A stretch of DNA of 23,004 nt from a virus, in IMG/VR virus record IMGVR_UViG_3300020442_000898, positions 1 through 23,004 of that record. One strand, written 5' to 3'. A model generated the notes under the pieces. It worked only from the letters and a program-made list of their open reading frames with translations. It was not told the DNA's origin and made no database searches. The translations under genes and the position numbers were made by a program. This document shows positions 7,369 through 15,422 of this stretch, in pieces (within the stretch, counting starts at the first letter, position 1; each line of letters opens with the position of its first letter).

Positions 7369-9165
7369 TTAGTACTCTAGTTTGCTGACGTTGTCGCATT
7401 TAATAACCTCTATTTTTTCAAGCAGTGGATGGCTCCATCCATGACTAACAATATAAGTATTTAGATCTTCTTGCAGAAGAACTTCTACTATTTTCTCTCG
7501 ACCTGTTTCGTCAAGAACGTTGATAACCTCGTCCAGAAATAATACGTTTATCCTGGATTTGGAAATACTACTCATCAGCTTTCGAATTGCAACTAAAGTT
7601 GCTGTGTTAACCCGGGCTAACTCTCCACTCGAAAGCGCAAGAATGTCTACAACATTTCCATTGTCAGTGACTTGTACATTTAACTTGTCATTTGTTACTA
7701 CAAACTCAAGTGTAAATCTACCGTCTGAAAGTTCTGCTAGATAGTGGTTTGCGAGTTCTTCTAACTCTTTAACAAGATTTTCGATCTTGTATGCAACTAA
7801 ACCATTTGTACTGAAAGACTTTTTCAGTACCTCTAGATTTGATGAAAGCTCTGCTATACTCTTTAACTTTTCCTGTGCTTTTTCTAGTTGAGCGCAAAAT
7901 TCATCAGTTTGTTCTTGTATTACTTGGATTCTGGTGTTGTGTTTTGTTCGCTGTTCATTTTCTTTTGCGATACGCTCCACTTCGCTTTTTGCTCTGCCCA
8001 AGTCATCTCGTACTCTAGCCAGGCGCTTTTCGAGCTCGTCCTTATCCAAGAGGGCCACTGGGAGAGTTCTGTCGATACTTCGATACAAGTCTTCCCAATC
8101 CCTTTCAATTTTTCGAGCACTGTCGTACTCTCGATTGTTTCGTTTAATTTGCGATATTCTTCTTTCAATTTCATCTTGTTTCTCTCTCGCCTCTGCAACT
8201 TTTTTGGATTCCTCCAAGATGAGGGCTTGTTTAAAGTCAGAGTCTACTTCCTGTTCGCATGTGGGACAGTGATCTCCGAGCTTGTTGAGTTTTTCTAGTA
8301 ATTTTTTAGACCCCGCTGCGACCCCGTTGAGACTTCCTAACTCTGACTGTAAGTCATCATAGGATTCTTTTTTAGCCACAGTACATTTTCTGGCATCTTC
8401 TATATTTATCTGTTTTAATAGCTCTATATAAGAATTATTTTTAGAAATTTTTTTATTTTTTTCGGAAATATTTTCAATCTCTTTCGTTAAAAATCGAAAT
8501 TCTTTCTCTTCTTCTTCCGTATCAATTTCTAAATTTAGCATTGGCAGTACGTTGGTATCTGTCAATTTGTTATCTGTCAACCATTTTTCAATCGTACCTA
8601 CTTGACTATCAAGTGCATTTACTTCCATAGCAATATCTCTAGAAGCAGACTTGAATAATTCAAAAAGCTCAACATACTTTTCTAGAGATAAAAGCTCAAT
8701 TAAAAACTTTTTTCTATTAGTATCTGTGGCTGTTAAGAATTGTAGGCTTGCGTTTGTATTTTGGTATACGAGTTGTGAAAAGGTCTTAAAATCTATGCCT
8801 ATAACTTCTTGTATAGACTTATATGTGTTTGTAGCTGTATGACTAGATACATCATCTCCATTCTTTTCGAATTTTACTTTTACGTTTGTTTTTCGATTTA
8901 CAGTTATTCTATATTCATCGTCATCACGAGTAAAATCAAGAATTATATCATAGCCATTATTTACATAACGGTTAGGAATATCTGCTTTTTTAATTCCTTT
9001 TGAATTTTTATTATACAGAGCTTCTTCAATAATTAAAGGAATAGAACTCTTCCCCATACCATTTGTACCTAGGATTTGGGTTAGAGTTCTTTCATCCAGC
9101 ATTATTTCATTGCCCTCTCCGTAGCTAAAGCAATTATTCCATTGCAACTTTTGAAGCGTAATCAT
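7369..9165 (-). CDS. SbcC/Rad50-like recombination ATPase (T5 D13-like)
   Basis: 598 residues, about half the length of E. coli SbcC because the coiled-coil arms are short. Motifs in order: Walker A LGTNGMGKSS (32-41), coiled coil about 200-295, zinc hook C300-P-T-C303, second coiled coil about 305-450, ABC signature LSSGELAR (511-518), Walker B VLFLDE (541-546) and the switch His H575 (YIVSH). With the adjacent nuclease it forms the SbcCD/Mre11-Rad50-type complex that processes DNA ends and hairpins. Phage versions (T4 gp46/47, T5 D13/D12) act in recombination-dependent replication and host DNA breakdown. It overlaps the sbcD-like gene by 32 bases; AGGA lies 9 nt before the ATG. Confidence 0.94.
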   Translation of the reverse strand: MITLQKLQWNNCFSYGEGNEIMLDERTLTQILGTNGMGKSSIPLIIEEALYNKNSKGIKKADIPNRYVNNGYDIILDFTRDDDEYRITVNRKTNVKVKFEKNGDDVSSHTATNTYKSIQEVIGIDFKTFSQLVYQNTNASLQFLTATDTNRKKFLIELLSLEKYVELFELFKSASRDIAMEVNALDSQVGTIEKWLTDNKLTDTNVLPMLNLEIDTEEEEKEFRFLTKEIENISEKNKKISKNNSYIELLKQINIEDARKCTVAKKESYDDLQSELGSLNGVAAGSKKLLEKLNKLGDHCPTCEQEVDSDFKQALILEESKKVAEAREKQDEIERRISQIKRNNREYDSARKIERDWEDLYRSIDRTLPVALLDKDELEKRLARVRDDLGRAKSEVERIAKENEQRTKHNTRIQVIQEQTDEFCAQLEKAQEKLKSIAELSSNLEVLKKSFSTNGLVAYKIENLVKELEELANHYLAELSDGRFTLEFVVTNDKLNVQVTDNGNVVDILALSSGELARVNTATLVAIRKLMSSISKSRINVLFLDEVINVLDETGREKIVEVLLQEDLNTYIVSHGWSHPLLEKIEVIKCDNVSKLEY

Positions 9166-10093
9166 TAAAAGTTCCTATAATATCTGGTATTCGTGCTTCT
9201 TCTATTTCTAGTACAAATTGCAAGTATTCTGTAAGCTCTTCTTGAATTGTCATTTCCTTATCAAGAAGTAATGCTGCTTCACTATTTCTTCGCACTACTT
9301 TTTTATCTAGTAGTTCTGAGTTTTTTACATCTGCGAGCTCTTGTATATCCCCTTCTATTTCATAGATTGTATGATCGTAGTCAGTAGGTATCATTTCTTC
9401 TGTACTACTTACAGTCTTACGTATCAATTGTGGAAGGTCAAAAGGTTCCCATATCCAAGACCAATCGTCTGGATTTATAAGAAGATAACCAGTAGTTACA
9501 TTAGTTCTATGAAAGGAAGTCGTCATTGGACTGCCAGGGTATACAATGTTACGCTGAGTATTACTGTGTGCGTGTAGGTCTCCTGCAAATACAATAGGAA
9601 ACTCCTCAAACCTGTCTAAGTCCACCTCTGGCTTGACATGGGGAGGAATCTCTCCTCGTACATGAGTAAACAGTGGTTCTGTCTGTATAAACTTTTCAAT
9701 GCTTCCTTTTCTATGTAAGTCGGCGTAAGGAAGAACGCCAAAACCAAAATCGGAATCACGATATGAAATATCCACTATCTGTACTAAAGGGTTAATATCT
9801 CTACTTGCTTGTTTTAGCTGTGTAAAGAAAGTTTTGTTTTTCTTGGTAGCTTCATGGTTTCCATCATAGATAAGCGTTGGAATACTTACTCCTCGTATAA
9901 AAGAAAAGTAAAGTTCCAGCTCTTCCATATTAGGAAGGCGATCAAAGAGATCGCCCCCAATAATGTGCATATTGCACATCTTTTCCAAGCTATATATTTG
10001 CTCGAAAAATAACTTGTACCTATCTAAAGCCCAAGAAACTGGGACATTTTTCTGCCCCAGTTTTATATGCCAATCGGCTGTAAAAAGAATCAT
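9134..10093 (-). CDS. SbcD/Mre11-like nuclease (T5 D12-like)
   Basis: 319 residues with the calcineurin-like phosphoesterase motifs in order: D7-W-H9, GGDLFD with D48, DGNHE with N79/H80, H144 (THVRG) and GDLHAH (D172, H174, H176). These bind two Mn ions in the Mre11/SbcD family. The C-terminal 100 residues would form the capping and SbcC-contact region. It supplies the nuclease activity of the complex with the SbcC-like ATPase encoded next. The start overlaps the stop of the ssDNA-binding protein by 4 bases (ATGA) with only a weak Shine-Dalgarno, so coupled translation is expected. Confidence 0.94.
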   Translation of the reverse strand: MILFTADWHIKLGQKNVPVSWALDRYKLFFEQIYSLEKMCNMHIIGGDLFDRLPNMEELELYFSFIRGVSIPTLIYDGNHEATKKNKTFFTQLKQASRDINPLVQIVDISYRDSDFGFGVLPYADLHRKGSIEKFIQTEPLFTHVRGEIPPHVKPEVDLDRFEEFPIVFAGDLHAHSNTQRNIVYPGSPMTTSFHRTNVTTGYLLINPDDWSWIWEPFDLPQLIRKTVSSTEEMIPTDYDHTIYEIEGDIQELADVKNSELLDKKVVRRNSEAALLLDKEMTIQEELTEYLQFVLEIEEARIPDIIGTFNDYASKVAME

Positions 10094-10725
10094 GCAACGT
10101 CAAACTCTTTCTCTAGTGCTTCTTCATCTACGTTAGCGTCATTGCTAGCGCCCTCTCGTACTCTATCGAGTAACTCTTTTTGTGCGTCTGGAGTTGGACG
10201 AGGCATAACGTCATCCATAGACTTCAGATCGGCAATTAGTGCCAGCTCATCCTCATCAAGAGCACGAGACTTACACTTGAGTACCTGTACTTGATACTCT
10301 ACATTATAGGGCAAAGGACCAGTCTTGACTCGCTTAAACTTGACATCCCAACCGGTTTCAGTATCGGTAGGATCGCCTAGATCTTCAGCAGCTGTCATGA
10401 TCTGCTCAAAGAGCTTCTTCTTTAAATTAAAGACTTTTAATTCACCATTGTGAATGCACTGCATAGCGTAGCTCCAGCCACACTTCAGATCAGGGTAGTA
10501 TTCACGAACCCAGTCTTTTTCTTTATTGTTAAAGCGCTCTTCGTCTCGATCAAAGGAAAGACATTCCAAAGGAATATTCTTTCCATTTTCGCCTTCGATC
10601 CAGTAAACGTAACGAGCCAATACGTCGCCTACAAGCCGAACATTATTGTCGCCGTCCTGTGGAACAAAAGTGTTGATTGAACTTTTTTGAGCTGCGCCCT
10701 TTGCTTTGTTAAATGTAAGTGCCAT
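10090..10725 (-). CDS. Single-stranded DNA-binding protein (gp32/OB-fold type)
   Basis: 211 residues. The N-terminus (MALTFNKAKGAAQ) and the pattern of aromatic and basic residues through about residues 20-165 fit phage ssDNA-binding OB-fold proteins (NVRLVGDVLARYVYWIEG, then ELKVFNLKKKLFEQI, then WDVKFKRVKTG...YQVQVL). The C-terminal tail is acidic (DEEALEKEFDVA), the hallmark of proteins that recruit replication partners. I do not see the zinc-binding cysteines of T4 gp32 in the usual spacing; there are only four scattered Cys. It would coat ssDNA at forks and recombination sites. AAGGAG about 9 nt before the ATG is strong, fitting high expression. The gene starts by one-base overlap with the upstream stop. 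Confidence 0.75.
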   Translation of the reverse strand: MALTFNKAKGAAQKSSINTFVPQDGDNNVRLVGDVLARYVYWIEGENGKNIPLECLSFDRDEERFNNKEKDWVREYYPDLKCGWSYAMQCIHNGELKVFNLKKKLFEQIMTAAEDLGDPTDTETGWDVKFKRVKTGPLPYNVEYQVQVLKCKSRALDEDELALIADLKSMDDVMPRPTPDAQKELLDRVREGASNDANVDEEALEKEFDVA

Positions 10726-11132
10726 TAATGTATCTCCTTTTTAGATGGACTTCCTTCATATAAAAAATGTATTTTATCATCTTTTACATCCAGTAGCCTG
10801 TTTTCGTAAACGTGTATTAAAGCTTCTTCGGGTATAAGTAGTACGTCCAAGGTTATTTTATTATTAGCATAGAAATCAGGAAGAGGCCGCATAGCAGCAA
10901 TGCCTGTATATACAGCCACCTCTCGAAGAGAATATTTATATCCATCGTATAATAATCTTTCTGGATGAACTAGAAAACTTGTACCGTCAAAGTTTATCTG
11001 TGAATAAAAAAATGTTTTGTCATACTTATTCTTTGGGATGCGTTTTTCTACTAGCATTCGTAGTATCCGTACAATATCTGCGGGATCTCCTGCTGCTGTA
11101 GAATAAATTTTTTTCCAATCGAATAATAACAT
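10725..11132 (-). CDS. Conserved phage protein of unknown function
   Basis: 135 residues beginning MLLFDWKKIYSTA, with RIPKNKYDK, a SFLVHPERLL segment and a mixed alpha/beta composition. I recall related proteins beside replication genes of marine phages but no function, and no catalytic motif is visible. The start is odd: the ATG (11132-11130) directly follows the TATAAT of a perfect promoter, so a transcript from that promoter would begin near 11126, inside the gene. There is no Shine-Dalgarno before the ATG, and the next in-frame ATG is codon 27. Either the gene is read only from transcripts that start further upstream, or the true start is internal. Confidence 0.72.
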   Translation of the reverse strand: MLLFDWKKIYSTAAGDPADIVRILRMLVEKRIPKNKYDKTFFYSQINFDGTSFLVHPERLLYDGYKYSLREVAVYTGIAAMRPLPDFYANNKITLDVLLIPEEALIHVYENRLLDVKDDKIHFLYEGSPSKKEIH

Positions 11133-11172
11133 ATTATACTAAAATCTAACGTAAATGTCAAGAACTATTTTT
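11133..11172 (-). promoter_or_regulatory. Perfect sigma70-type promoter upstream of ssb/sbcDC/nrd
   Basis: -35 TTGACA at 11161-11156, a 17-bp spacer and -10 TATAAT at 11138-11133. The upstream flank AAAAATAGTTC is shared with the other four promoters. It starts right after the helicase TAG (11175-11173). The predicted start site is about 11126, six bases inside the next gene. It should drive ssb, SbcD/C, nucleases and ribonucleotide reductase. Confidence 0.9.
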
Positions 11173-12465
11173 CTATACTTGATTGATATGCCAACCCTGC
11201 TTCATATAGTATCCCATTCTATTGGAAGCCTGCTTCCGAGCAGTGTTCCCTTTGAGATGAATGTCTACTATTACTGGAGTCTTTTTTCCTTCTCGCTCTC
11301 GAATGACTCTTCCGATGAGCTGGGTGAGGAGGGGCTCGTTGTTGATAGGGGTACCGAGTATAAGGACAGAGAGGGCATTGACTGATATGCCTTCACTAAA
11401 TATCGCTTGAGTCCCAAAAAGAATGTTTTTATCGCCATAGTTTATCTCATTTAACAATGTCTCACGTTCTTCGTGAGGAACATCGCCTGTAACACATATT
11501 GCTTTTTCGCCCGCTAGTATAGCACAGTTCTTTAAGAAATTTACTCGATCTGACACTACTAGAACTTTGTGTCCTCTTGCTGCATAGTAAGAAGCAAGCA
11601 TTGCAACTGTGTGAATATACTCTTCATTTGTTGCTAGATTAGTAACTCTGTTAGCCCACGGTATCCTGGCGCCATCCATAAACCTTATTTCTGACTTTAT
11701 AATATCTACTTTTGGAGTCATAAAGTTTTCTTTCGGCGGCTTGAATACCTTTTGACTAAAGTAGTCTCGAAAGACTACATGTTTTCCGTCTTTTCTTTCT
11801 ATTGTACCACTTAATCCGATTTTGTATCGTGCGTGGTTTGTGTCGATGATTTTCGAAAAAGTTGGCGAAGATACGTGATGCATTTCGTCCAAGATAACTG
11901 TTCCAAACATTTTTCGAATTCGATCGATGTTTCTGTAGAGTGTTTGGGTATTACCAACCACAATACAAGGATCGGTATTGAAATTACCGCTACCAATAAT
12001 ACCTGGGGTAAATCCATATACTTTTTCTACCTCCTTTGCCCATTGATTTCTCAAGGGAACAGTATGTGTAATTACTAATGTTTTTTGTCCTAACTTTCCT
12101 GCGATTGCTAAACCTGTAAAAGTTTTCCCCCAACTTACCCACGCATTGATGATACTGCTATCGTCGAGCTCGTCATAGACGGACTGTTGACTTTCGCGGA
12201 GTACAAACCTAAAATCAGGAAAATCAACAGGAACCATAATCCTCTTGTCCACCACTTCATATTCATCTGGTATTAAATCCGTTCTTCCAATAGGTATGCT
12301 AACTAAATTATTCCTCACTCTTGCCATATTTTTTATTACAAGAGGAGGGTCTTTAGGATTAGGAGCAGGCACTTTGTATGTAAGTTCTTTACTTAAAACT
12401 TCTTTATACTCGGGCGTAACTTCTAATAATATTCTATTACTAACTACTGCTTTCACGAGCAACAC
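11173..12465 (-). CDS. SF2 DNA helicase, T5 D10 / T4 UvsW-like
   Basis: About 430 residues. SF2 motifs in order: motif I AWVSWGKT (108-115), motif Ia VITHTVPLRNQW (131-142), motif II DEMH (193-196), motif III LSGT (218-221), motif IV region VLVVSDR (301-307), motif V LFGTQAIFSEGISV (349-362) and motif VI QLIGRVIR (382-389). The Walker A has Ala where the first Gly is usual (A-x4-GKT). Enzymes of this type remodel forks and branched recombination intermediates. The start is uncertain: 12465 is GTG, with an in-frame TTG at 12462 and GTG at 12456 (giving MKAVVSN), none with a clear Shine-Dalgarno. The gene overlaps the lipoprotein gene by 17-26 bases. Confidence 0.92.
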   Translation of the reverse strand: MLLVKAVVSNRILLEVTPEYKEVLSKELTYKVPAPNPKDPPLVIKNMARVRNNLVSIPIGRTDLIPDEYEVVDKRIMVPVDFPDFRFVLRESQQSVYDELDDSSIINAWVSWGKTFTGLAIAGKLGQKTLVITHTVPLRNQWAKEVEKVYGFTPGIIGSGNFNTDPCIVVGNTQTLYRNIDRIRKMFGTVILDEMHHVSSPTFSKIIDTNHARYKIGLSGTIERKDGKHVVFRDYFSQKVFKPPKENFMTPKVDIIKSEIRFMDGARIPWANRVTNLATNEEYIHTVAMLASYYAARGHKVLVVSDRVNFLKNCAILAGEKAICVTGDVPHEERETLLNEINYGDKNILFGTQAIFSEGISVNALSVLILGTPINNEPLLTQLIGRVIREREGKKTPVIVDIHLKGNTARKQASNRMGYYMKQGWHINQV

Positions 12466-12670
12466 AAACTGTAGTTATATAAGGTTCGTATACACATAGT
12501 CTTTCTCCGCCATAAAGTGGCCATGTACATTCTTTATCTGTTACTTGAACATCTGCCCACTGTACACAAGGCTCTAAATCAGTAGGATCTGTTGTAATCG
12601 TACATGCTGTAAGAACATAGAGTATTACTAGCACTATTACTACTATGTCTAGTCTTTGGCTAAGTTTCAT
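12440..12670 (-). CDS. Small predicted lipoprotein
   Basis: 76 residues. A short basic N-terminus (MKLSQR) is followed by a hydrophobic segment (9-20) and the lipobox L20-T21-A22-C23, so signal peptidase II cleavage and lipidation at C23 are predicted. The mature part has four further cysteines (35, 48, 59, 69), enough for two disulfides in the periplasm, and no second membrane span. It lies in the replication transcript between the helicase and a 164-residue gene, overlapping the latter by ATGA. T5 encodes the lipoprotein Llp, which blocks the phage receptor, so superinfection exclusion is one idea. A spanin-type role is less likely because no partner spanin gene is adjacent. The function is not shown by the sequence. 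Confidence 0.75.
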   Translation of the reverse strand: MKLSQRLDIVVIVLVILYVLTACTITTDPTDLEPCVQWADVQVTDKECTWPLYGGERLCVYEPYITTVCVARESSS

Positions 12671-13161
12671 ACTTTTCGTCTCGTATCTTTAGGTTTAGTC
12701 TCAGCATAATCATATAGAAGCCAAGGCATATTATAAATATAAATTACTCCTGCCCAGTTGCAATCACTAGGCGGAGGACGGGGTATTATAAATTTCTTTT
12801 TCACTCCATTTAGTTCTAATAAAGAAGCTACTTGTTTCTTTGTTATCTTTCGTATACTATGATACTTTACGGGACACATTTTAGTTCTTTCATATATAAA
12901 AACAGTTCCGGTTGCATCAATAAAGTATTTATCCCGGGATTTAATCAACCCTAAGTGACTGTCTAAAGACTTTTTTAAAGAAAACAAATTTTCATGAGGT
13001 GTTTGTAATCTTCGAATACCAAGCGTAGCTCCCTTCATATTTTTATCGTCTAGTATTAGATCGTCAAGAAAAAGCAGCCCGTCCAAGAGCTGCCAGTTTC
13101 CATTTGGTAAATTAAATACTGGGAAAGTTATTTTTTCTATATTTCGATAAGTTATAATCAC
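12667..13161 (-). CDS. Conserved phage protein beside DNA polymerase, unknown function
   Basis: 164 residues, beginning with a GTG at 13161 that overlaps the polymerase TGA (GTGA). Visible segments are ITFPVFNLPNGNW near the N-terminus, KGATLGIRRLQTP in the middle, and a Pro-rich RPPPSDCNWAGV-x-Y leading to MPWLLYDY near the C-terminus. It is basic overall, with many aromatic residues and no membrane segment. I recall this family next to polymerase genes in marine phages, always without a function. No Shine-Dalgarno is evident, so translation probably depends on coupling to the polymerase gene. A role as a replication accessory factor is inferred only from position. Confidence 0.75.
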   Translation of the reverse strand: MIITYRNIEKITFPVFNLPNGNWQLLDGLLFLDDLILDDKNMKGATLGIRRLQTPHENLFSLKKSLDSHLGLIKSRDKYFIDATGTVFIYERTKMCPVKYHSIRKITKKQVASLLELNGVKKKFIIPRPPPSDCNWAGVIYIYNMPWLLYDYAETKPKDTRRKV

Positions 13162-15422
13162 AGATACTGCTTTTCAAACTTACCCATTGAGTAGTCATCT
13201 CCTATTTCAAAGTCACACCCTACAGGTGCCCCAGGTATGGATATTCCTCTGTCCATTTGAATAAACTTCTTTAGCATTTCGCAGTAAAAATCTATTTCAT
13301 CTTCTGGAACCTCTGCAAGAATGGAGTCATGCACAAGTGCGAATATTTTAGACTTCATTCTTTGACTCTGAATAAATGCATTCATATCAATAGCTCCTAA
13401 GAGGTTAATATCAGAAGCAGCAGACTGCACCAGAAAATTAAGACCAGACCTAATGCTATGAGACTTGATGCCTTTATCTTCTGATGCGACATTTGGTAAT
13501 CTCCTTTTGCGACCAAAGTAACTGTATGTAAATCCATTCTGCTCAATAAACTTTTGATTAGTCTCAATCCAAGACTTTAGTTTGTGAAAAGTCTTGAAGT
13601 AGTCATTGATTACTTCGGCAGCTTCATTCTTGGAAAAATATTTTCCGCTATCTTTTGTTACTTGTTCGCTGATTTTTGCAGGGCCAGCACCATACATTAT
13701 ACCAAACGTAACAGCTTTAGCAGCTTGTCGTCGATCTGAATACAATTCGGCCACATCCTCTACAGGACAAGGCAGTTTAAATACTGTGTGAGCAATTGTA
13801 CTGTGAAAGTTTCCTCCACTACGGAAAACATCCATCAGAGCTTCATCTTCTGCTAGTTTCGCAGCAACATATACTTCAGCAGTAGTTAAGTCCATTGCAA
13901 CTATTTTGGACCCCGCTGCGGCTTTAATACATCCTTTTACAGCAGGATTATCTCGAGGCAACTGCTGCATGTTCAGTTTACCACTAGAGGACAGACGCCC
14001 GCTGGTTGTGCCATGAAGATTAAATCCTGTACGCAATCTTGAATCACGATCAAGTTGTGGAATAATCTTGTCTAGATATGTATTTTTAATCTTAGACTTT
14101 TGACGAATATCAAGAATTAACTGAGGGACAGGAGACTGAGCAGATAGTTCTTTTAAAACTTCTGCATCCGTAGAGTCTGCACCTGTACCAGTTTTCTTGC
14201 CAGTAGGGTTAAGCCCTAAGAAGTCAAACAGTAACTTACGCAGTTGTAAAGTACTGTTTGGATTGAACTCTTTTCCTTGAATCTGCTCAAACTTTCGTAC
14301 TCGCTCATCTTTGTATAAGGCTGCGATTGCATTATCAATATCATCCTGCATTATATTTTGAGCAGTATATAATCTTTTCTTATCAAAAGGAACACCGTTA
14401 TCTTGTGCATCTGTCAAGAATCTAGTGCCTGGAATTAAGATATTATCATATACCCAGCACAATTTCTTATTCTGCTTAATCTTTACAAACTTTTCATATA
14501 CCATAAAAGTTACAACAGCATCCATAGCTGCGTAAGTTTGCATTACCTCAAATGGAATCCATCCCCATTGAAAGTCTGCTTTGAGAATACCGTTCTCTTT
14601 TCTGTACTGATCGATCCAATCATACATAGGCTTCTCATAGTCTCCATAAGGAGTGAACTTCATAGCAAGCTGTTTCAAGCCATGAGTCCCGGGATTCTCG
14701 TCTATGAGGTAATGTAGTAACATTGTATCTTCGAACTTTGGAAATTTAAAGTTGAAGTGATATTCAAAGAATGCCATATCAAACTTAGCATTATGAAAGA
14801 TTACTGCTTTTTCGTTAAATAAAGTTTGTAAAAGTGACTCAGTGCTGTCATCAAAGCAGTTGGTATCAATATAAGCCCCACACTTGCCATTATAACTAAG
14901 ACTAATGCCCAGCATATGACCATCTCTAGGATAGAGCCCAGTTGTCTCAGAGTCGAGAGCAACATACGGGCATGGGTCTTTGATGGCACAACGAATAAAT
15001 TCATTAGCCTCCTCCGTATCTTGTATTCCCCAAGCAATACTACTATCAATTACTGCATCCTCTATCTCACCACGAATGTAACCAATAATATTAGCCTTGG
15101 AATCTTCCCACGTTCTACGAGCTTCTGGTTTGAAGGCAAGCATAGCAGGATTAATTACAGGCAAAAACTTTTTCTCTACCTTTTTACCTGAGTATTCTGT
15201 TACTGAATTAATTCTAGTAAAGTACTTCAAAGCATCTGAGCCTACTAATATAACCCATTCATACTCGTCAGTATCAATTTCAATATCACAGTCTCTTTTC
15301 AAAACCTTTTTAATACTAGGATCTGAACACAACTGAAACTGATCGAACTCGAAAGCTCCATCGAACTCTCGAGTAAAGTTTGTTCTTGAAGGTTTCGTCT
15401 CTATTAAGGCGACGTTAGCCAT
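13158..15422 (-). CDS. DNA polymerase I, family A, with 3'-5' exonuclease
   Basis: 754 residues. The exonuclease domain has D157/E159 (ALDSETTG), D215 (HNAKFD) and Y297-AAM-D301 (YAAMD). The polymerase domain has TSGRL (about 473-477), motif A D511-LTTAE516, motif B (R565, K569, F573-G574 and Y577 in RRQAAKAVTFGIMYG) and motif C H698-D699-S700. Motif A differs from the usual DYSQIE, and motif C has HDS where most family A enzymes have HDE; both catalytic aspartates are kept. F573 matches E. coli F762, a variant linked to lytic phages and to discrimination against dideoxynucleotides. No 5' nuclease domain is present; the separate FEN fills that role. AAAGGAG lies before the ATG, which overlaps the primase stop by 8 bases. 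Confidence 0.96.
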   Translation of the reverse strand: MANVALIETKPSRTNFTREFDGAFEFDQFQLCSDPSIKKVLKRDCDIEIDTDEYEWVILVGSDALKYFTRINSVTEYSGKKVEKKFLPVINPAMLAFKPEARRTWEDSKANIIGYIRGEIEDAVIDSSIAWGIQDTEEANEFIRCAIKDPCPYVALDSETTGLYPRDGHMLGISLSYNGKCGAYIDTNCFDDSTESLLQTLFNEKAVIFHNAKFDMAFFEYHFNFKFPKFEDTMLLHYLIDENPGTHGLKQLAMKFTPYGDYEKPMYDWIDQYRKENGILKADFQWGWIPFEVMQTYAAMDAVVTFMVYEKFVKIKQNKKLCWVYDNILIPGTRFLTDAQDNGVPFDKKRLYTAQNIMQDDIDNAIAALYKDERVRKFEQIQGKEFNPNSTLQLRKLLFDFLGLNPTGKKTGTGADSTDAEVLKELSAQSPVPQLILDIRQKSKIKNTYLDKIIPQLDRDSRLRTGFNLHGTTSGRLSSSGKLNMQQLPRDNPAVKGCIKAAAGSKIVAMDLTTAEVYVAAKLAEDEALMDVFRSGGNFHSTIAHTVFKLPCPVEDVAELYSDRRQAAKAVTFGIMYGAGPAKISEQVTKDSGKYFSKNEAAEVINDYFKTFHKLKSWIETNQKFIEQNGFTYSYFGRKRRLPNVASEDKGIKSHSIRSGLNFLVQSAASDINLLGAIDMNAFIQSQRMKSKIFALVHDSILAEVPEDEIDFYCEMLKKFIQMDRGISIPGAPVGCDFEIGDDYSMGKFEKQYL

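Noticed and set aside
7184-7399. A 71-codon minus-strand frame overlapping the small gene before the resolvase-like nuclease
   Set aside because: It is rich in Arg, Gly and Gln with no family pattern, overlaps the SbcC end and most of the small gene, and lacks a good Shine-Dalgarno. The other frame has AGGAGG and a recognisable GIGEHP segment.
7888-8298. A 136-codon plus-strand frame opposite the SbcC-like gene
   Set aside because: It is antisense to the coiled-coil part of a clear ATPase; the Phe/Ser/Leu-rich composition is what the reverse of Glu/Lys codons gives.
8309-13920. The 12-mer GACCCCGCTGCG found in both the SbcC-like gene (8309) and the polymerase gene (13909)
   Set aside because: In 23 kb several shared 12-mers are expected by chance, and both encode Ala-Gly-Ser-rich codons in frame.
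14400-14425. TTGACA on the minus strand in the polymerase gene (near 14413-14418) as another promoter of the family
   Set aside because: No TATAAT-like box lies 16-18 bp downstream and the A-rich flank is missing.
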